Positions 27,162-35,315 of a stretch of 64,000 nucleotides of DNA are shown here, piece after piece. Position 1 is the first letter of the stretch. Each line of letters starts with the position of its first letter. Under the pieces are notes generated by a model. It was not told where the DNA came from. It worked only from the letters and a program-made list of their open reading frames with translations, and ran no database searches. Made by a program: the position numbers and the translations under genes. The stretch covers positions 124,001 through 188,000 of the forward strand of contig CP015603.1 of assembly GCA_002284855.1 (NCBI GenBank). The letters are read 5' to 3'. The stretch is from Actinobacteria bacterium IMCC25003 (GTDB lineage Bacteria > Actinomycetota > Actinomycetes > Nanopelagicales > Nanopelagicaceae).

Positions 27162-29171
27162 TTAAGCCTTGACCTTCTTCTGGATCTTGATGACTAGGTT
27201 AGTCAATGATGTGATCTGAGCCTTGAGGCTTGCGACCAACTTAGCAACAGTTGCTGAAAGTGCTGCAACTGCATCTGATGCATCCTGAGCTGCAGCTGTT
27301 GCTGCATCTGCTGCATCTGCTGCTGCAAGAGCTGCATCTGTAGCTGCGTTAGCTGCATCTGTAGCCTCGTTAGCTGCATCTGTAGCTGCATCGACTGATG
27401 CGTTAACAACAGTTGCTGTAGCTGATACGGCAACACGGCCAGCAAGAGCAAGACCTGTTGATCCTGTTGCTGAGATTGTTACATCACCAGATGAAGCTGG
27501 CATGTAGACGTAGTAGACCTGTGAACCAGCTACTGCGCCAGAAGTTGAAGATGATGCAGCTTCCAATACAACTGAAGTTGCTGTCAATGTGTCGCTTGAC
27601 TGTGAGAATCCAACTGAAGTTGTGATTCCACCAGTAGCTAGGGCAGCTGAAACGGTCTGCGCAGGCAGAGCCTTTCCATCTGTGTCAAGGACTGTAACGG
27701 TGATCTTAGCCTTTTCGAATGGTGCGTATGACGCCTTATCGAATGAGAGCTTTACAGATCCTGGTGTTCCAGCTGAAACAGTTACTGAGAATTCATCTGA
27801 TGTTGCTGTTGCTGTTGCAACTGTAGCTGCATCGATGATCTTGAACTTAGCTGTTCCAACGAGCTTACCTGTGACATCGCAACGGATTCCGTTAGTCGCT
27901 GTCCATGAGCAAGCAGCTGGAGTTTCTGAACCAGCAATGAGCGCGCTAGCTGCTGAAGTTGCGTAGATGTAAGCGGTTCCTGTCCAAGCGATACCGCCAG
28001 CATCAACAGCTGCTACTCCGACTGCACCTGTGTTAGCGCCTACTCCAAGAACTGGAATACGAACTGTAGGTGTAAGAGTCTTAGCAGCCTTTGCATAGAA
28101 AGTAACTGTCTTTGTAGCGAATGTAGCCACTGTTGAAGAAATGACAACTGATGCTACGCCAGCGTTACCGTCCGCGCGAACTGTGAGTTCCTTTGTACCT
28201 GCAGTGAGAGCAATTGCTGTAAGTGACTTACCGCAAACTGAACCATCACAGATAAGACCAGGACCCGTCAATGTAGCTGTAAGTGAATCTTCAGCGACAG
28301 CAGCAGTTCCGTTGGTGTTATTTTCGTTCACCTTGATGTATGCAACAGGAGTTGTTGAAGCAGTTGCTACAGCAGTGACTACAACATCCGCTGCTGGAGC
28401 AGTTGCTGTACCGATAAATGCTGTTGCATTTGCAGCAGCAGGAGCCTTAAGAGCAGCAGCAGCAGCAGCTGTACCAGCACCAACAACAATCGTTACATCA
28501 ACCTGGTTAGAGGAAACTGTGTAGTTAGATCCACCAGTATTGCTGTACGTGGTTGCAACAACTGTATAAACGTATGAACCAGCTGTCTGTGTTGTGTTTG
28601 AATCCAAGAAGAGTTCAAACTTTGCGCCGATAGGACCTGTTGAAGATCCGCGGGTAAGAGCACCGACTGAACCACCTGAGAGCACCTGGTAGATATTTCC
28701 AGCTGTAACAGATTCAGTATTGTTTGTTGAACCAACAACACGGCGACCCATGTTTGACGCTGTTGTAACACCTGAAGCGAATGTTGTTGCTGCAGAAGCT
28801 CCATAAGAAACTCCAGCCACAGCTGCGTTCGCTGATACATAGGTGTTAGCAGTTGTTGTATCAATTACCTGCATTGACGCTGTATTTGACGTAGCAGCAG
28901 CGCCTGTTGGGCGTGACTTCTCATAGAAGGTCACAGTGATTGAGTCTGTAGTTGATGTGACTAGACCCGATACGGTGAATGAAGCACCTGTGGTGGTATC
29001 TGAATCAACTACGCCTGATGTACCTGAACGAAACGTTGCAGTTCCGTTAACAGCATCAGTGATCGCTGTACCTGTAACTACTGCTGATGATGGTGCAACA
29101 GAGAGAACTCCGAGGCCCAACGCAGCAACAGCTACAAGCGCAATGCGCTTGAATGTTGTCTTTGTAGACAT
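27162..29171 (-). CDS. Large exported Thr/Ala/Ser-rich surface protein with C-terminal coiled-coil repeat
   Basis: A 669-residue protein with a basic N-terminus and signal peptide (RIALVAVAALGLGVLSVAPSSA, cleavage near residue 30). The body is rich in Thr, Ala, Ser, Val and Gly, with beta-sandwich-like stretches (KLSFDKASYAPFEKAKITVTVLD). Residues about 590-640 consist of Asp/Ala/Thr heptads (DAANEAT, DAANAAT) predicted as a coiled coil, and a Lys-rich end (IQKKVKA) follows. Only two to four Cys residues are present, and no LPXTG. A good RBS (AAAGGAAAC) precedes the ATG. It looks like an abundant S-layer-like or cell-wall protein, inferred from composition, dedicated terminator and leader hairpins. 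No enzymatic domain recognised. Confidence 0.85.
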   Translation of the reverse strand: MSTKTTFKRIALVAVAALGLGVLSVAPSSAVVTGTAITDAVNGTATFRSGTSGVVDSDTTTGASFTVSGLVTSTTDSITVTFYEKSRPTGAAATSNTASMQVIDTTTANTYVSANAAVAGVSYGASAATTFASGVTTASNMGRRVVGSTNNTESVTAGNIYQVLSGGSVGALTRGSSTGPIGAKFELFLDSNTTQTAGSYVYTVVATTYSNTGGSNYTVSSNQVDVTIVVGAGTAAAAAALKAPAAANATAFIGTATAPAADVVVTAVATASTTPVAYIKVNENNTNGTAAVAEDSLTATLTGPGLICDGSVCGKSLTAIALTAGTKELTVRADGNAGVASVVISSTVATFATKTVTFYAKAAKTLTPTVRIPVLGVGANTGAVGVAAVDAGGIAWTGTAYIYATSAASALIAGSETPAACSWTATNGIRCDVTGKLVGTAKFKIIDAATVATATATSDEFSVTVSAGTPGSVKLSFDKASYAPFEKAKITVTVLDTDGKALPAQTVSAALATGGITTSVGFSQSSDTLTATSVVLEAASSSTSGAVAGSQVYYVYMPASSGDVTISATGSTGLALAGRVAVSATATVVNASVDAATDAANEATDAANAATDAALAAADAADAATAAAQDASDAVAALSATVAKLVASLKAQITSLTNLVIKIQKKVKA
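27331..27393. repeat. Three tandem 21-bp units encoding coiled-coil heptads
   Basis: Three back-to-back 21-base units, each beginning GCTGCATCTGTAGC on the plus strand (27331-27351, 27352-27372, 27373-27393), differ at only a few positions. In the minus-strand gene each encodes one seven-residue coiled-coil unit of the Asp/Ala/Thr type. Shorter degenerate GCTGCATCT units continue at 27289-27330. Confidence 0.8.
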
Positions 29172-29189
29172 TTGTTTCCTTTCGATAGT

Positions 29190-29214
29190 CGACCTACGGA
29201 ATTTCCGTAGGTCG
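29190..29214 (-). promoter_or_regulatory. Leader hairpin just before the surface protein RBS
   Basis: Perfect inverted repeat CGACCTACGGA (29190-29200) / TCCGTAGGTCG (29204-29214), 11-bp stem with a 3-base loop. On the minus strand it lies 18 bases before the ATG and directly ahead of the AAAGGA ribosome-binding site. No T-run follows, so it is more likely an mRNA-stabilising or regulatory leader structure than a terminator. Confidence 0.6.
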
Positions 29215-29242
29215 GCTTGGAATTAGTTTCCTAACTCCTCTC

Positions 29243-29297
29243 GATTCATCGCACGTGCTGATGAATCAAATTCTCCACCGTGTATCCGGACGCGGTG
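29243..29297 (-). terminator. Two further hairpins between sigma factor and surface protein genes
   Basis: GATTCATC (29243-29250) pairs with GATGAATC (29260-29267) around a loop holding the palindrome GCACGTGC, and CACCG (29276-29280) pairs with CGGTG (29293-29297). They lie in the 141-base gap between the sigma factor stop and the surface protein start. Either could end sigma-factor transcription or belong to the surface-protein promoter/leader; no T-run decides it. Confidence 0.4.
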
Positions 29298-29312
29298 AAG
29301 AAACTTATTTAA

Positions 29313-30629
29313 TTATGCTCCGGGTACTAATACCGCCTGAGCTAAAATTTGGGTCTTGCTCGCGTTGAGCAAGAGACGAGACGTGATCGTCTTAGGTGCG
29401 CCAACAAGGTCGTACCCGCGGTCGCCCACGGGGATTACGAACTCTGAAGTTGGGGTAGAGAGTAGGGAAATTGTAACGGTCATAAGGTACTGGCCATTGG
29501 ACATACGCTCAAATTCCACGCTCGTGGCGTCAGCGTTAGCTACCGCCCATGAGCCCTTCATTCCAAGCGCAATGTAACTGACCTCATATTTTGTGCCGTT
29601 GCCATCGACTGTGATGGTCTGATCGATCATCACGTTTGGTCCACCCCCAGATGTGATGGCCTGGGTGGCCAAAATTGTGCCTTCTTCGGTTGCAATCGGA
29701 TTATTACGGTTTACGCGGATCTTTCCGATTGGACCATTTTCACCTGCGACGGTGAATCCTGTTGGGACGCCTTCATTATCAAGGCCAGGCCAGTAAGCCT
29801 TCGCACTCTTGACATATACGCCAGAAACCATCGTTGATGACTTCTTAGCTGGCATCGAGATAGATGGAGCAGGTGATGGTGAATCTGTTGAAGTAGATCC
29901 AGCAACCGCGCCTGAAGAATCGTTTGAACTGACAGTTGGAAGTACGCCTTCGCGGCCAGTCATTGAGTTAAAGCCAAGGAAGGCTGTGACCACTAATAGT
30001 AAGGACAAAGCAACTTTGGAAGACTTGGCTGCAAGCTCAGATGCCTTCTTATAGGTGGTTGAAAGCATGTCGAGAGCTGTGAGGCCACGCTCTTGATCGA
30101 TAACGAGCTCTGAAAGTACACGGCGAAGAGATGTGCGAGCGCGTGAAACTGTGTGGCGCACTGCAGATTCCTTGATTCCAAGCTCTGCTGCGATTTCCTC
30201 TGTTGAACGGCCTTCCATCTCCCACATAACGAGCGCAGCGCGCTCAGCAGGGGAGAGAAGGGCCAAAGCTTGGCGAATAATCGCAGCATCCTCAGCTTGA
30301 GTAAGTACTTCTGAGTGATCACCATTTACCTGCCATGCAGCTTCAACTTCAGCCTGGGCATCGTCGATAACCACAAGGTTTGGACGGCGCCCTTCCATGC
30401 GGAAGTAATCGATGCAGAGGTTTTCAATGGTGCGATGTAGATAAGAGAGTGCGTGCTCTTGTGATTCAAGCTCAGGGGCAGCGAGCATGAACTTAATAAG
30501 AGAGTCTTGGGTGATTTCTTCAGCCTTTGCTGAATCCTTCAATACGCGATTGGCATGCGCGAGTAGCTCTGAACGGTGCTCAGTGTAAAAAGCCCCCAGT
30601 TCAGCAACTGTCCATACGCTAAGTGCCAC
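29313..30629 (-). CDS. ECF sigma factor with C-terminal transmembrane helix and external domain
   Basis: A 438-residue protein. Sigma-70 region 2 at about residues 15-80 (HANRVLKDSAKAEEITQDSL, YLHRTIENLCIDYFR) and region 4 at 120-172 (LLSPAERAALVMWEMEGRS, helix-turn-helix IAAELGIKESAVRHTVSRAR). Then comes one membrane helix (206-221, VALSLLLVVTAFLGF), a Ser/Pro/Thr-rich linker (233-262) and a 175-residue C-terminal domain predicted outside the cell. A separate anti-sigma gene is not seen. Start is GTG with AAGGATC upstream. It directly precedes the surface protein gene. The fused architecture suggests a membrane-tethered sigma factor that senses envelope state. Confidence 0.85.
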   Translation of the reverse strand: MALSVWTVAELGAFYTEHRSELLAHANRVLKDSAKAEEITQDSLIKFMLAAPELESQEHALSYLHRTIENLCIDYFRMEGRRPNLVVIDDAQAEVEAAWQVNGDHSEVLTQAEDAAIIRQALALLSPAERAALVMWEMEGRSTEEIAAELGIKESAVRHTVSRARTSLRRVLSELVIDQERGLTALDMLSTTYKKASELAAKSSKVALSLLLVVTAFLGFNSMTGREGVLPTVSSNDSSGAVAGSTSTDSPSPAPSISMPAKKSSTMVSGVYVKSAKAYWPGLDNEGVPTGFTVAGENGPIGKIRVNRNNPIATEEGTILATQAITSGGGPNVMIDQTITVDGNGTKYEVSYIALGMKGSWAVANADATSVEFERMSNGQYLMTVTISLLSTPTSEFVIPVGDRGYDLVGAPKTITSRLLLNASKTQILAQAVLVPGA

Positions 30630-30688
30630 TTTATTGATCCTTCATTAACCGGTTTTGGTCGTACAGAACCAGCCGTCGCTGCTTCTAT

Positions 30689-30729
30689 CCCCTACTACGA
30701 ATCCCAATCTGGATTGTAGCGGGAAGGGG
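30689..30729. promoter_or_regulatory. Imperfect hairpin in the gap between FkbM and sigma factor genes
   Basis: CTACGAATCC (30695-30704) pairs with GGATTGTAG (30711-30719) with one bulge, flanked by CCCCTA and GGGAAGGGG that may extend the stem. It lies 60-100 bases ahead of the sigma factor GTG and after the FkbM stop. It could terminate the upstream unit or control sigma-factor expression. The rest of 30630-30753 holds no gene. Confidence 0.35.
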
Positions 30730-30753
30730 ACAAAACGGACAAAATACCCAATA

Positions 30754-31482
30754 TCAGCTTCTTTTAAGCAAGGTCGACATTGGGAGAACATAAAGAGGCT
30801 CGTAACCTAGCCCGATTGCATATTCAACCGAGTCGGTCTTTAAAGCAGATGAAACTGGCGGGGTTGCCTCGAGAAGTAGGAATCGAGGGAATCTATCTTT
30901 CTCAAGACTCTCAAAATCCATACTTTTCAAAACATTGAAATCTGACCCTTCCGCATCAATTGAAAGCAGATCTATGCAATTTCGTGGAAAATTTTGATTG
31001 TAAATTTCTCTTAGAGAAATTCCAGGTACCGTGACAGTTCTGTCGACTTCCCACCCATCTGCTTGGAATTTATCTTTCCACTCAGCAATTACCGATGACA
31101 GTGCTGGCTCTTTAAAAATTGTGAAGGTGTAGCTTTTCTCTGTTCCCACTGCTGCGCAGATATTGATGTCGCGCTTTCTCTCCTTATTGAATGTCTCGAT
31201 TAGTTCGCTATTCGCATCTATATTCACGCCTCGCCAACCTATTCTTGAAAGGTGGTGTGTGACTGAAAATCTGTATGGATGGTGAGCTCCAACGTCAATA
31301 AAGAGTCCGTCTCGTTTGCCTGCTATGGCATGCAAAAGGGCTAGATCTTCTCCACCTTGGCTCCAGCTTATAGAAAATGCATTGCTAAAACCTGCAATTT
31401 CGGAAGTCTGAACGAAGTTGCCCCACGTCTCTCGTGGAGCTAGCTTCACTAGGGCTTTAAGAAATCTGAGAATCTTGTTCAT
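30754..31482 (-). CDS. FkbM-family methyltransferase
   Basis: A 242-residue SAM-dependent methyltransferase of the FkbM type: SQGGEDLALLHAI, FIDVGAHHPYRFSVTHHL (motif I) and LLSIDAEGSDFNVLKSMDF. Such enzymes O-methylate hydroxyls of sugars in surface polysaccharides and glycoproteins. It follows the ABC transporter gene by 12 bases and is likely co-transcribed with it and the upstream glycosyltransferases. Confidence 0.9.
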   Translation of the reverse strand: MNKILRFLKALVKLAPRETWGNFVQTSEIAGFSNAFSISWSQGGEDLALLHAIAGKRDGLFIDVGAHHPYRFSVTHHLSRIGWRGVNIDANSELIETFNKERKRDINICAAVGTEKSYTFTIFKEPALSSVIAEWKDKFQADGWEVDRTVTVPGISLREIYNQNFPRNCIDLLSIDAEGSDFNVLKSMDFESLEKDRFPRFLLLEATPPVSSALKTDSVEYAIGLGYEPLYVLPMSTLLKRS

Positions 31483-31494
31483 TTTGAATCCATT

Positions 31495-33339
31495 CTATAA
31501 ACCCATCAATTGTGCCTGTTTTTCAAAATTTGGTACTTCTGCACGAACTTGTTCAAATGTACCTTGGGCCAAAATTTTACCCTCATCAATATAGATAACT
31601 TTGTCAGCGAATCGAACTGTTGAGAGCCTGTGAGCAATCATTACTACAGTGACTCTGCCCTTCAATTCCAATATTGAACTTGAAATATCAGATTCAGTCT
31701 GACCATCCAAAGCACTAGTAGCTTCATCTAGCACGAGAAGCTTAGGTTTTGTGAACATCGCTCGCGCAATTCCTAAACGTTGACGTTGTCCACCGCTTAG
31801 TTTTGTTCCTCTTTCTCCTACTTGAGTATCTAATCCTTGGGGTAATGACGCAACAAAATTTGAAAGTTGAGCGAGTCGAAGTGCATCGTCAATCAACGTT
31901 TGATCCTCAGAGTTATTCGGAAATCCAAGAGTTATATTCTCTTTGATTGTTCCAGATGACATTGCCACATCTTGCGGGACATAAGCAATTGCACCTGGCC
32001 AACGAGCTATAGTTTCCAGAGGTGGTTTTCCTGAAATAAGTACTGTTCCCGAACTTTCATATAAAACGCCAAGCAAGACATCAACGAGAGATGTCTTTCC
32101 TGCCCCCGATGGGCCGACGATCGCGACGAAAGACCCACCCTCTATGTTCAAAGAAATTTGGTCTAGGGCTGGGACATCTTTTTGAGGATAAGTTAGCGTA
32201 AGGTTTCGGATTTCAATAGCTGGAATAAAACCTGAGTGTTCTGTTTCCAATAAATTGTTTGCCTCGGAGTTCTCTTCCACGCCTTCGAGTGATTCAATTA
32301 AAGTTAATGTAGGACCTGCTGAGCCCAAGCTCTGCCGTATTCCAATGGTTCCTTGTTGAATTCGCATCACTGCCGGTGCAATTCGAGTAGAGGCGGCCAT
32401 GAAAACTGACAAGGTAGCTACCGCATGACTCGCGTCCTGCAGGAGGAACTGACTTGCACTGATTATTAGTGTGCCCAGGACAACCGTAGATTCAATAACA
32501 TATTTACTAATACTTGGCAGGAATGCGATATCAGCCAAAGTGTGAGCTAATTGAAATTTAGTCTTTTCAATTTCTTTCGCATAAAAATAACGACGGTTAC
32601 GTACTACTGATTCACGATAAGAGTTCAATACTTCTACAATCTTCTCGTTGTTCGCAATAGTTAAATTCGATTCTGCAAGACCTAATCTCTTTGCACTTTT
32701 ATTAAGTAGGCGGTAAAGAAGCCAGCCGACAAATCCAAAAACCGCGACAGTGCTGAGGGCAATGATGGGATCGACAACTAATAAGCCGATTGTCATGACC
32801 ACCAACAACGATATATCTGAAATTAAGGTCACGGTTATGCCTATTACTCCTAAAGTAATGCTGTCAACTCCGCGTGTTACCGCATATAGGGTTTCTTGGG
32901 TTGTTCTTCTTTGGATTGTGATCAAGTCTTGAGAAAGTAATTTTGAAATCAAGGATGAAGAAATCCGTGCCCCTCGGCGACTTAAGAAATAGAGCGTGCG
33001 TCGCGCAAAAATCACGGAAAGAACCGTCCGGCTAATAAGCAGGCCTGCCGCAAGGCAACCGAGAACTGCGGCTTGTGTTTGAAAAGTTTGATTTGAAAGG
33101 TGTAAATATCGAAGGACTACTTCAACGCGATCTCCGGGGCGTTGTGACGATACACCCCTGACAGCTAAAGAACCTAACATTCCAATAGCGGCTACACCTG
33201 CCAAATCCAATAGCCCCAGGAAGATTTGAAACACAACAACGACAGAGATTTTTTGTTGATCATTGCGTGATAGCACCCGAGCAGAACGACCAATCGTCGT
33301 CCCTCTCCATTTCCTACGCATTAAAATCAACATTCCCAA
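31495..33339 (-). CDS. ABC transporter, fused permease and ATPase (lipid/glycan exporter type)
   Basis: A 614-residue half-transporter: about six membrane helices (35-320) followed by an ATPase domain with Walker A GPSGAGKTS, Q-loop YVPQDVAM, signature LSGGQRQRLGIARA, Walker B KLLVLDEATSALD and H-loop AHRLS. It resembles MsbA/PglK-type exporters. In this glycan locus, where no Wzx flippase is seen, it is the best candidate for moving lipid-linked oligosaccharides across the membrane. The true start may be a few codons downstream of the first ATG (MGMLILMRRKW). Confidence 0.9.
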   Translation of the reverse strand: MGMLILMRRKWRGTTIGRSARVLSRNDQQKISVVVVFQIFLGLLDLAGVAAIGMLGSLAVRGVSSQRPGDRVEVVLRYLHLSNQTFQTQAAVLGCLAAGLLISRTVLSVIFARRTLYFLSRRGARISSSLISKLLSQDLITIQRRTTQETLYAVTRGVDSITLGVIGITVTLISDISLLVVMTIGLLVVDPIIALSTVAVFGFVGWLLYRLLNKSAKRLGLAESNLTIANNEKIVEVLNSYRESVVRNRRYFYAKEIEKTKFQLAHTLADIAFLPSISKYVIESTVVLGTLIISASQFLLQDASHAVATLSVFMAASTRIAPAVMRIQQGTIGIRQSLGSAGPTLTLIESLEGVEENSEANNLLETEHSGFIPAIEIRNLTLTYPQKDVPALDQISLNIEGGSFVAIVGPSGAGKTSLVDVLLGVLYESSGTVLISGKPPLETIARWPGAIAYVPQDVAMSSGTIKENITLGFPNNSEDQTLIDDALRLAQLSNFVASLPQGLDTQVGERGTKLSGGQRQRLGIARAMFTKPKLLVLDEATSALDGQTESDISSSILELKGRVTVVMIAHRLSTVRFADKVIYIDEGKILAQGTFEQVRAEVPNFEKQAQLMGL

Positions 33340-33376
33340 CCTCTTGATAATTTAAAATCGTTAGTTTGATTCTTGT

Positions 33377-34336
33377 CTATTTCCACGCTGACACTCTCTT
33401 CCAACTTGGAGGTATCAAATCTAGTGGCTCGGCCTCAAATCTAAACCAAACATCCGGACAAATAACCGACGGATTCTCAGTCTTGCTTAGAACTGCTCCC
33501 CACCAGCTAAATGTGGAGTTCGCAATTACGTAGGATTTACCTAGACGCATTATCTCCAGGGTTTCGGCTGACGACAATTGAGTATCCGTAAACCACCGAG
33601 TTCGATCCATAAACTCACTCGGAAAGACCTTTCTAGCCTCCACTTCTTCATCGGAGAAAACCCAGATTTTTGAATCTGGGTTTTCTGCAAGAATTTGAGT
33701 AAGGGCATTTCTGTAATAATTGGCAGTAGGTATTCCAAAGGAGCTTTCGAATTTATAGTCCCCAAATCTAAAATGAATGACTATCGGCTCTTCAATTCGG
33801 GCGATTTCTACGAATTTTTCGACCTTTGAATTCTTCGTCGCCAACGACATTGTTTTGAGATCTTTATAAGTATCGATATCGTTAGTAAATTTATAGCTTT
33901 GAAAATATCCAACTATAAAACTGCTGCTAGGACTTACATCTAGCGCTGAATAGCCAATCCCAATCCCACGTTCTACCTTTATCAATTTTCTAAAATATAC
34001 CGAGACCACTAAATTGCCAAGCACGGCTGTCGCTTTCTTAATCAAGCGCATTTTTTCCCAGTTCTTTGGAGCAATCCCTGATCTCAGAAGATATCCAACA
34101 GTTTTTGATGTAAACCTTGAGTAACGAGTAGCTGGCATTAAATGCGATCGATTAGGGAGTTGAAAGCTAAAAAGGTCGGGTAATCCTTGATTATTACAGC
34201 GAGGCTTTCCTAGTGTCCACTCAAGGTATATCTCACGCTTGGAATCTAGAGTTAGCGCATTTGCCAACTGAAATAATTGATTTCCTAGACCTCCAGTTAG
34301 AAAAACAATTAAGGGTTTTTTCGTCACTTTAAGCAC
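33377..34336 (-). CDS. GT11 glycosyltransferase (alpha-1,2-fucosyltransferase-like)
   Basis: A 319-residue protein with the GT11 signatures FLTGGLGNQLFQLANAL at the N-terminus, IHFRFGDYK (HxRxGD-type nucleotide-sugar site) and NSTFSWWGAVLS. The family transfers fucose from GDP-fucose to galactose or other acceptors, though donors may vary. It overlaps the preceding GT2 gene by 8 bases. A second GT11 is at 40505-41350. Confidence 0.9.
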   Translation of the reverse strand: MLKVTKKPLIVFLTGGLGNQLFQLANALTLDSKREIYLEWTLGKPRCNNQGLPDLFSFQLPNRSHLMPATRYSRFTSKTVGYLLRSGIAPKNWEKMRLIKKATAVLGNLVVSVYFRKLIKVERGIGIGYSALDVSPSSSFIVGYFQSYKFTNDIDTYKDLKTMSLATKNSKVEKFVEIARIEEPIVIHFRFGDYKFESSFGIPTANYYRNALTQILAENPDSKIWVFSDEEVEARKVFPSEFMDRTRWFTDTQLSSAETLEIMRLGKSYVIANSTFSWWGAVLSKTENPSVICPDVWFRFEAEPLDLIPPSWKRVSAWK

Positions 34337-35225
34337 CCCGGACTGAAGTCTGAATAACTGCTCTTAACGCATTTAGAAACGTTGGTTTAATAAACAGTTT
34401 TGTCCGAAAAAATTCAGCGAGTAAACCGAATCTAGTTCTCATATTTCCGTGACGACTTCCGGACATCATTTGTTTTGCCGCCATTAAACTAAGGAAGGGG
34501 GCAACTTGGCCAGTACTTAGCTTAAGAATTTCACTGGTTTTCTTAAAGGCGGGGAGTAAGTCTTGAAGGGCTGCTGAGTTCTTGGTTAAGTGGGAGTTTG
34601 AACCCGTGAAATAGGTGTAAATCTGGTTATCAGCAAAAACGAACTTTGAAGCTCTTGAAATTGCTTGACAAATAAAAATCTGATCTTCCGCCATCCTCAA
34701 TGGTTCGAAGCTTAATCCTTGTATTAGATCTCTTGCAAAAACAATCCGCCAGATGCCTGGATTTCGCGCGACAGTGTTCAAATCCTTTCTTGTATCTGAA
34801 CTCCAGGCAGGTGATTCTGATGTTAGATGTGAAATTTCATTAAAAATTTTGTACACGCCGAAACAAATATCTGGACTTCTCACATCGATGTAATTCAATA
34901 ATGTAAGAAAATTTTCAACGTCCGGTTTATCGTCGCTATCCCAAAAGATAACCCACTTACCTTGGCAAATCTCTAAGCCGGCATTTCTCGCACTCCCTGG
35001 ATTCCCAAAGTTACCCTCAATTAATTTCAAATTCTCATTTTCTTCGTAAATTGCTCTTAGTTCAGCACTTGTTGCCTCATCTGAGTAATCATTAATAATA
35101 ATTATTTCTATTTGAGGATTCGAAGATAACTTTCCTACCCACTCCTTCAAGGTCTGCAGCCTTCCTGCCATGTTAAAAACGGGACAGATAATGGACGCTA
35201 ACTTGGTTGCCTCTTCTAGAATCAC
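34329..35225 (-). CDS. Family 2 glycosyltransferase (GT-A fold)
   Basis: A 298-residue inverting glycosyltransferase: SIICPVFNMAGRL N-terminal strand, IIINDYSDEAT, SARNAGLEICQGKWVIFWDSDD with the metal-binding DSDD, and a C-terminal acceptor region. The start is a GTG that lies inside a perfect 9-bp inverted repeat (see separate entry); the fold begins by residue 9, so a much later start is unlikely. Confidence 0.88.
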   Translation of the reverse strand: MILEEATKLASIICPVFNMAGRLQTLKEWVGKLSSNPQIEIIIINDYSDEATSAELRAIYEENENLKLIEGNFGNPGSARNAGLEICQGKWVIFWDSDDKPDVENFLTLLNYIDVRSPDICFGVYKIFNEISHLTSESPAWSSDTRKDLNTVARNPGIWRIVFARDLIQGLSFEPLRMAEDQIFICQAISRASKFVFADNQIYTYFTGSNSHLTKNSAALQDLLPAFKKTSEILKLSTGQVAPFLSLMAAKQMMSGSRHGNMRTRFGLLAEFFRTKLFIKPTFLNALRAVIQTSVRGA

Positions 35226-35238
35226 AACCGTGATTCTA
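35217..35238. promoter_or_regulatory. Perfect 9-bp inverted repeat covering the GT2 start codon
   Basis: TAGAATCAC (35217-35225) and GTGATTCTA (35230-35238) are exact complements around AACC. The GTG start of the minus-strand GT2 gene (35225-35223) falls in one arm, so the mRNA hairpin would bury the start codon. A 10-base palindrome CACATATGTG lies further along the same divergent gap at 35293-35302. Confidence 0.5.
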
Positions 35239-35315
35239 ATGGCTCGGTATTGTTGCTGTGCCTAATCTCTCTAGCAATATCAATGATTTTGGCACATATG
35301 TGACAGAATGTTGCG

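Noticed and set aside
27289-27393. Possible CRISPR-like repeat array
   Set aside because: Units are in frame, contiguous and without spacers; they are coding heptad repeats.
27203-28864. Gln/Leu-rich minus-strand frames overlapping the surface protein
   Set aside because: They are out-of-frame readings of the same GCTGCA-rich repeats, with no independent start signals.
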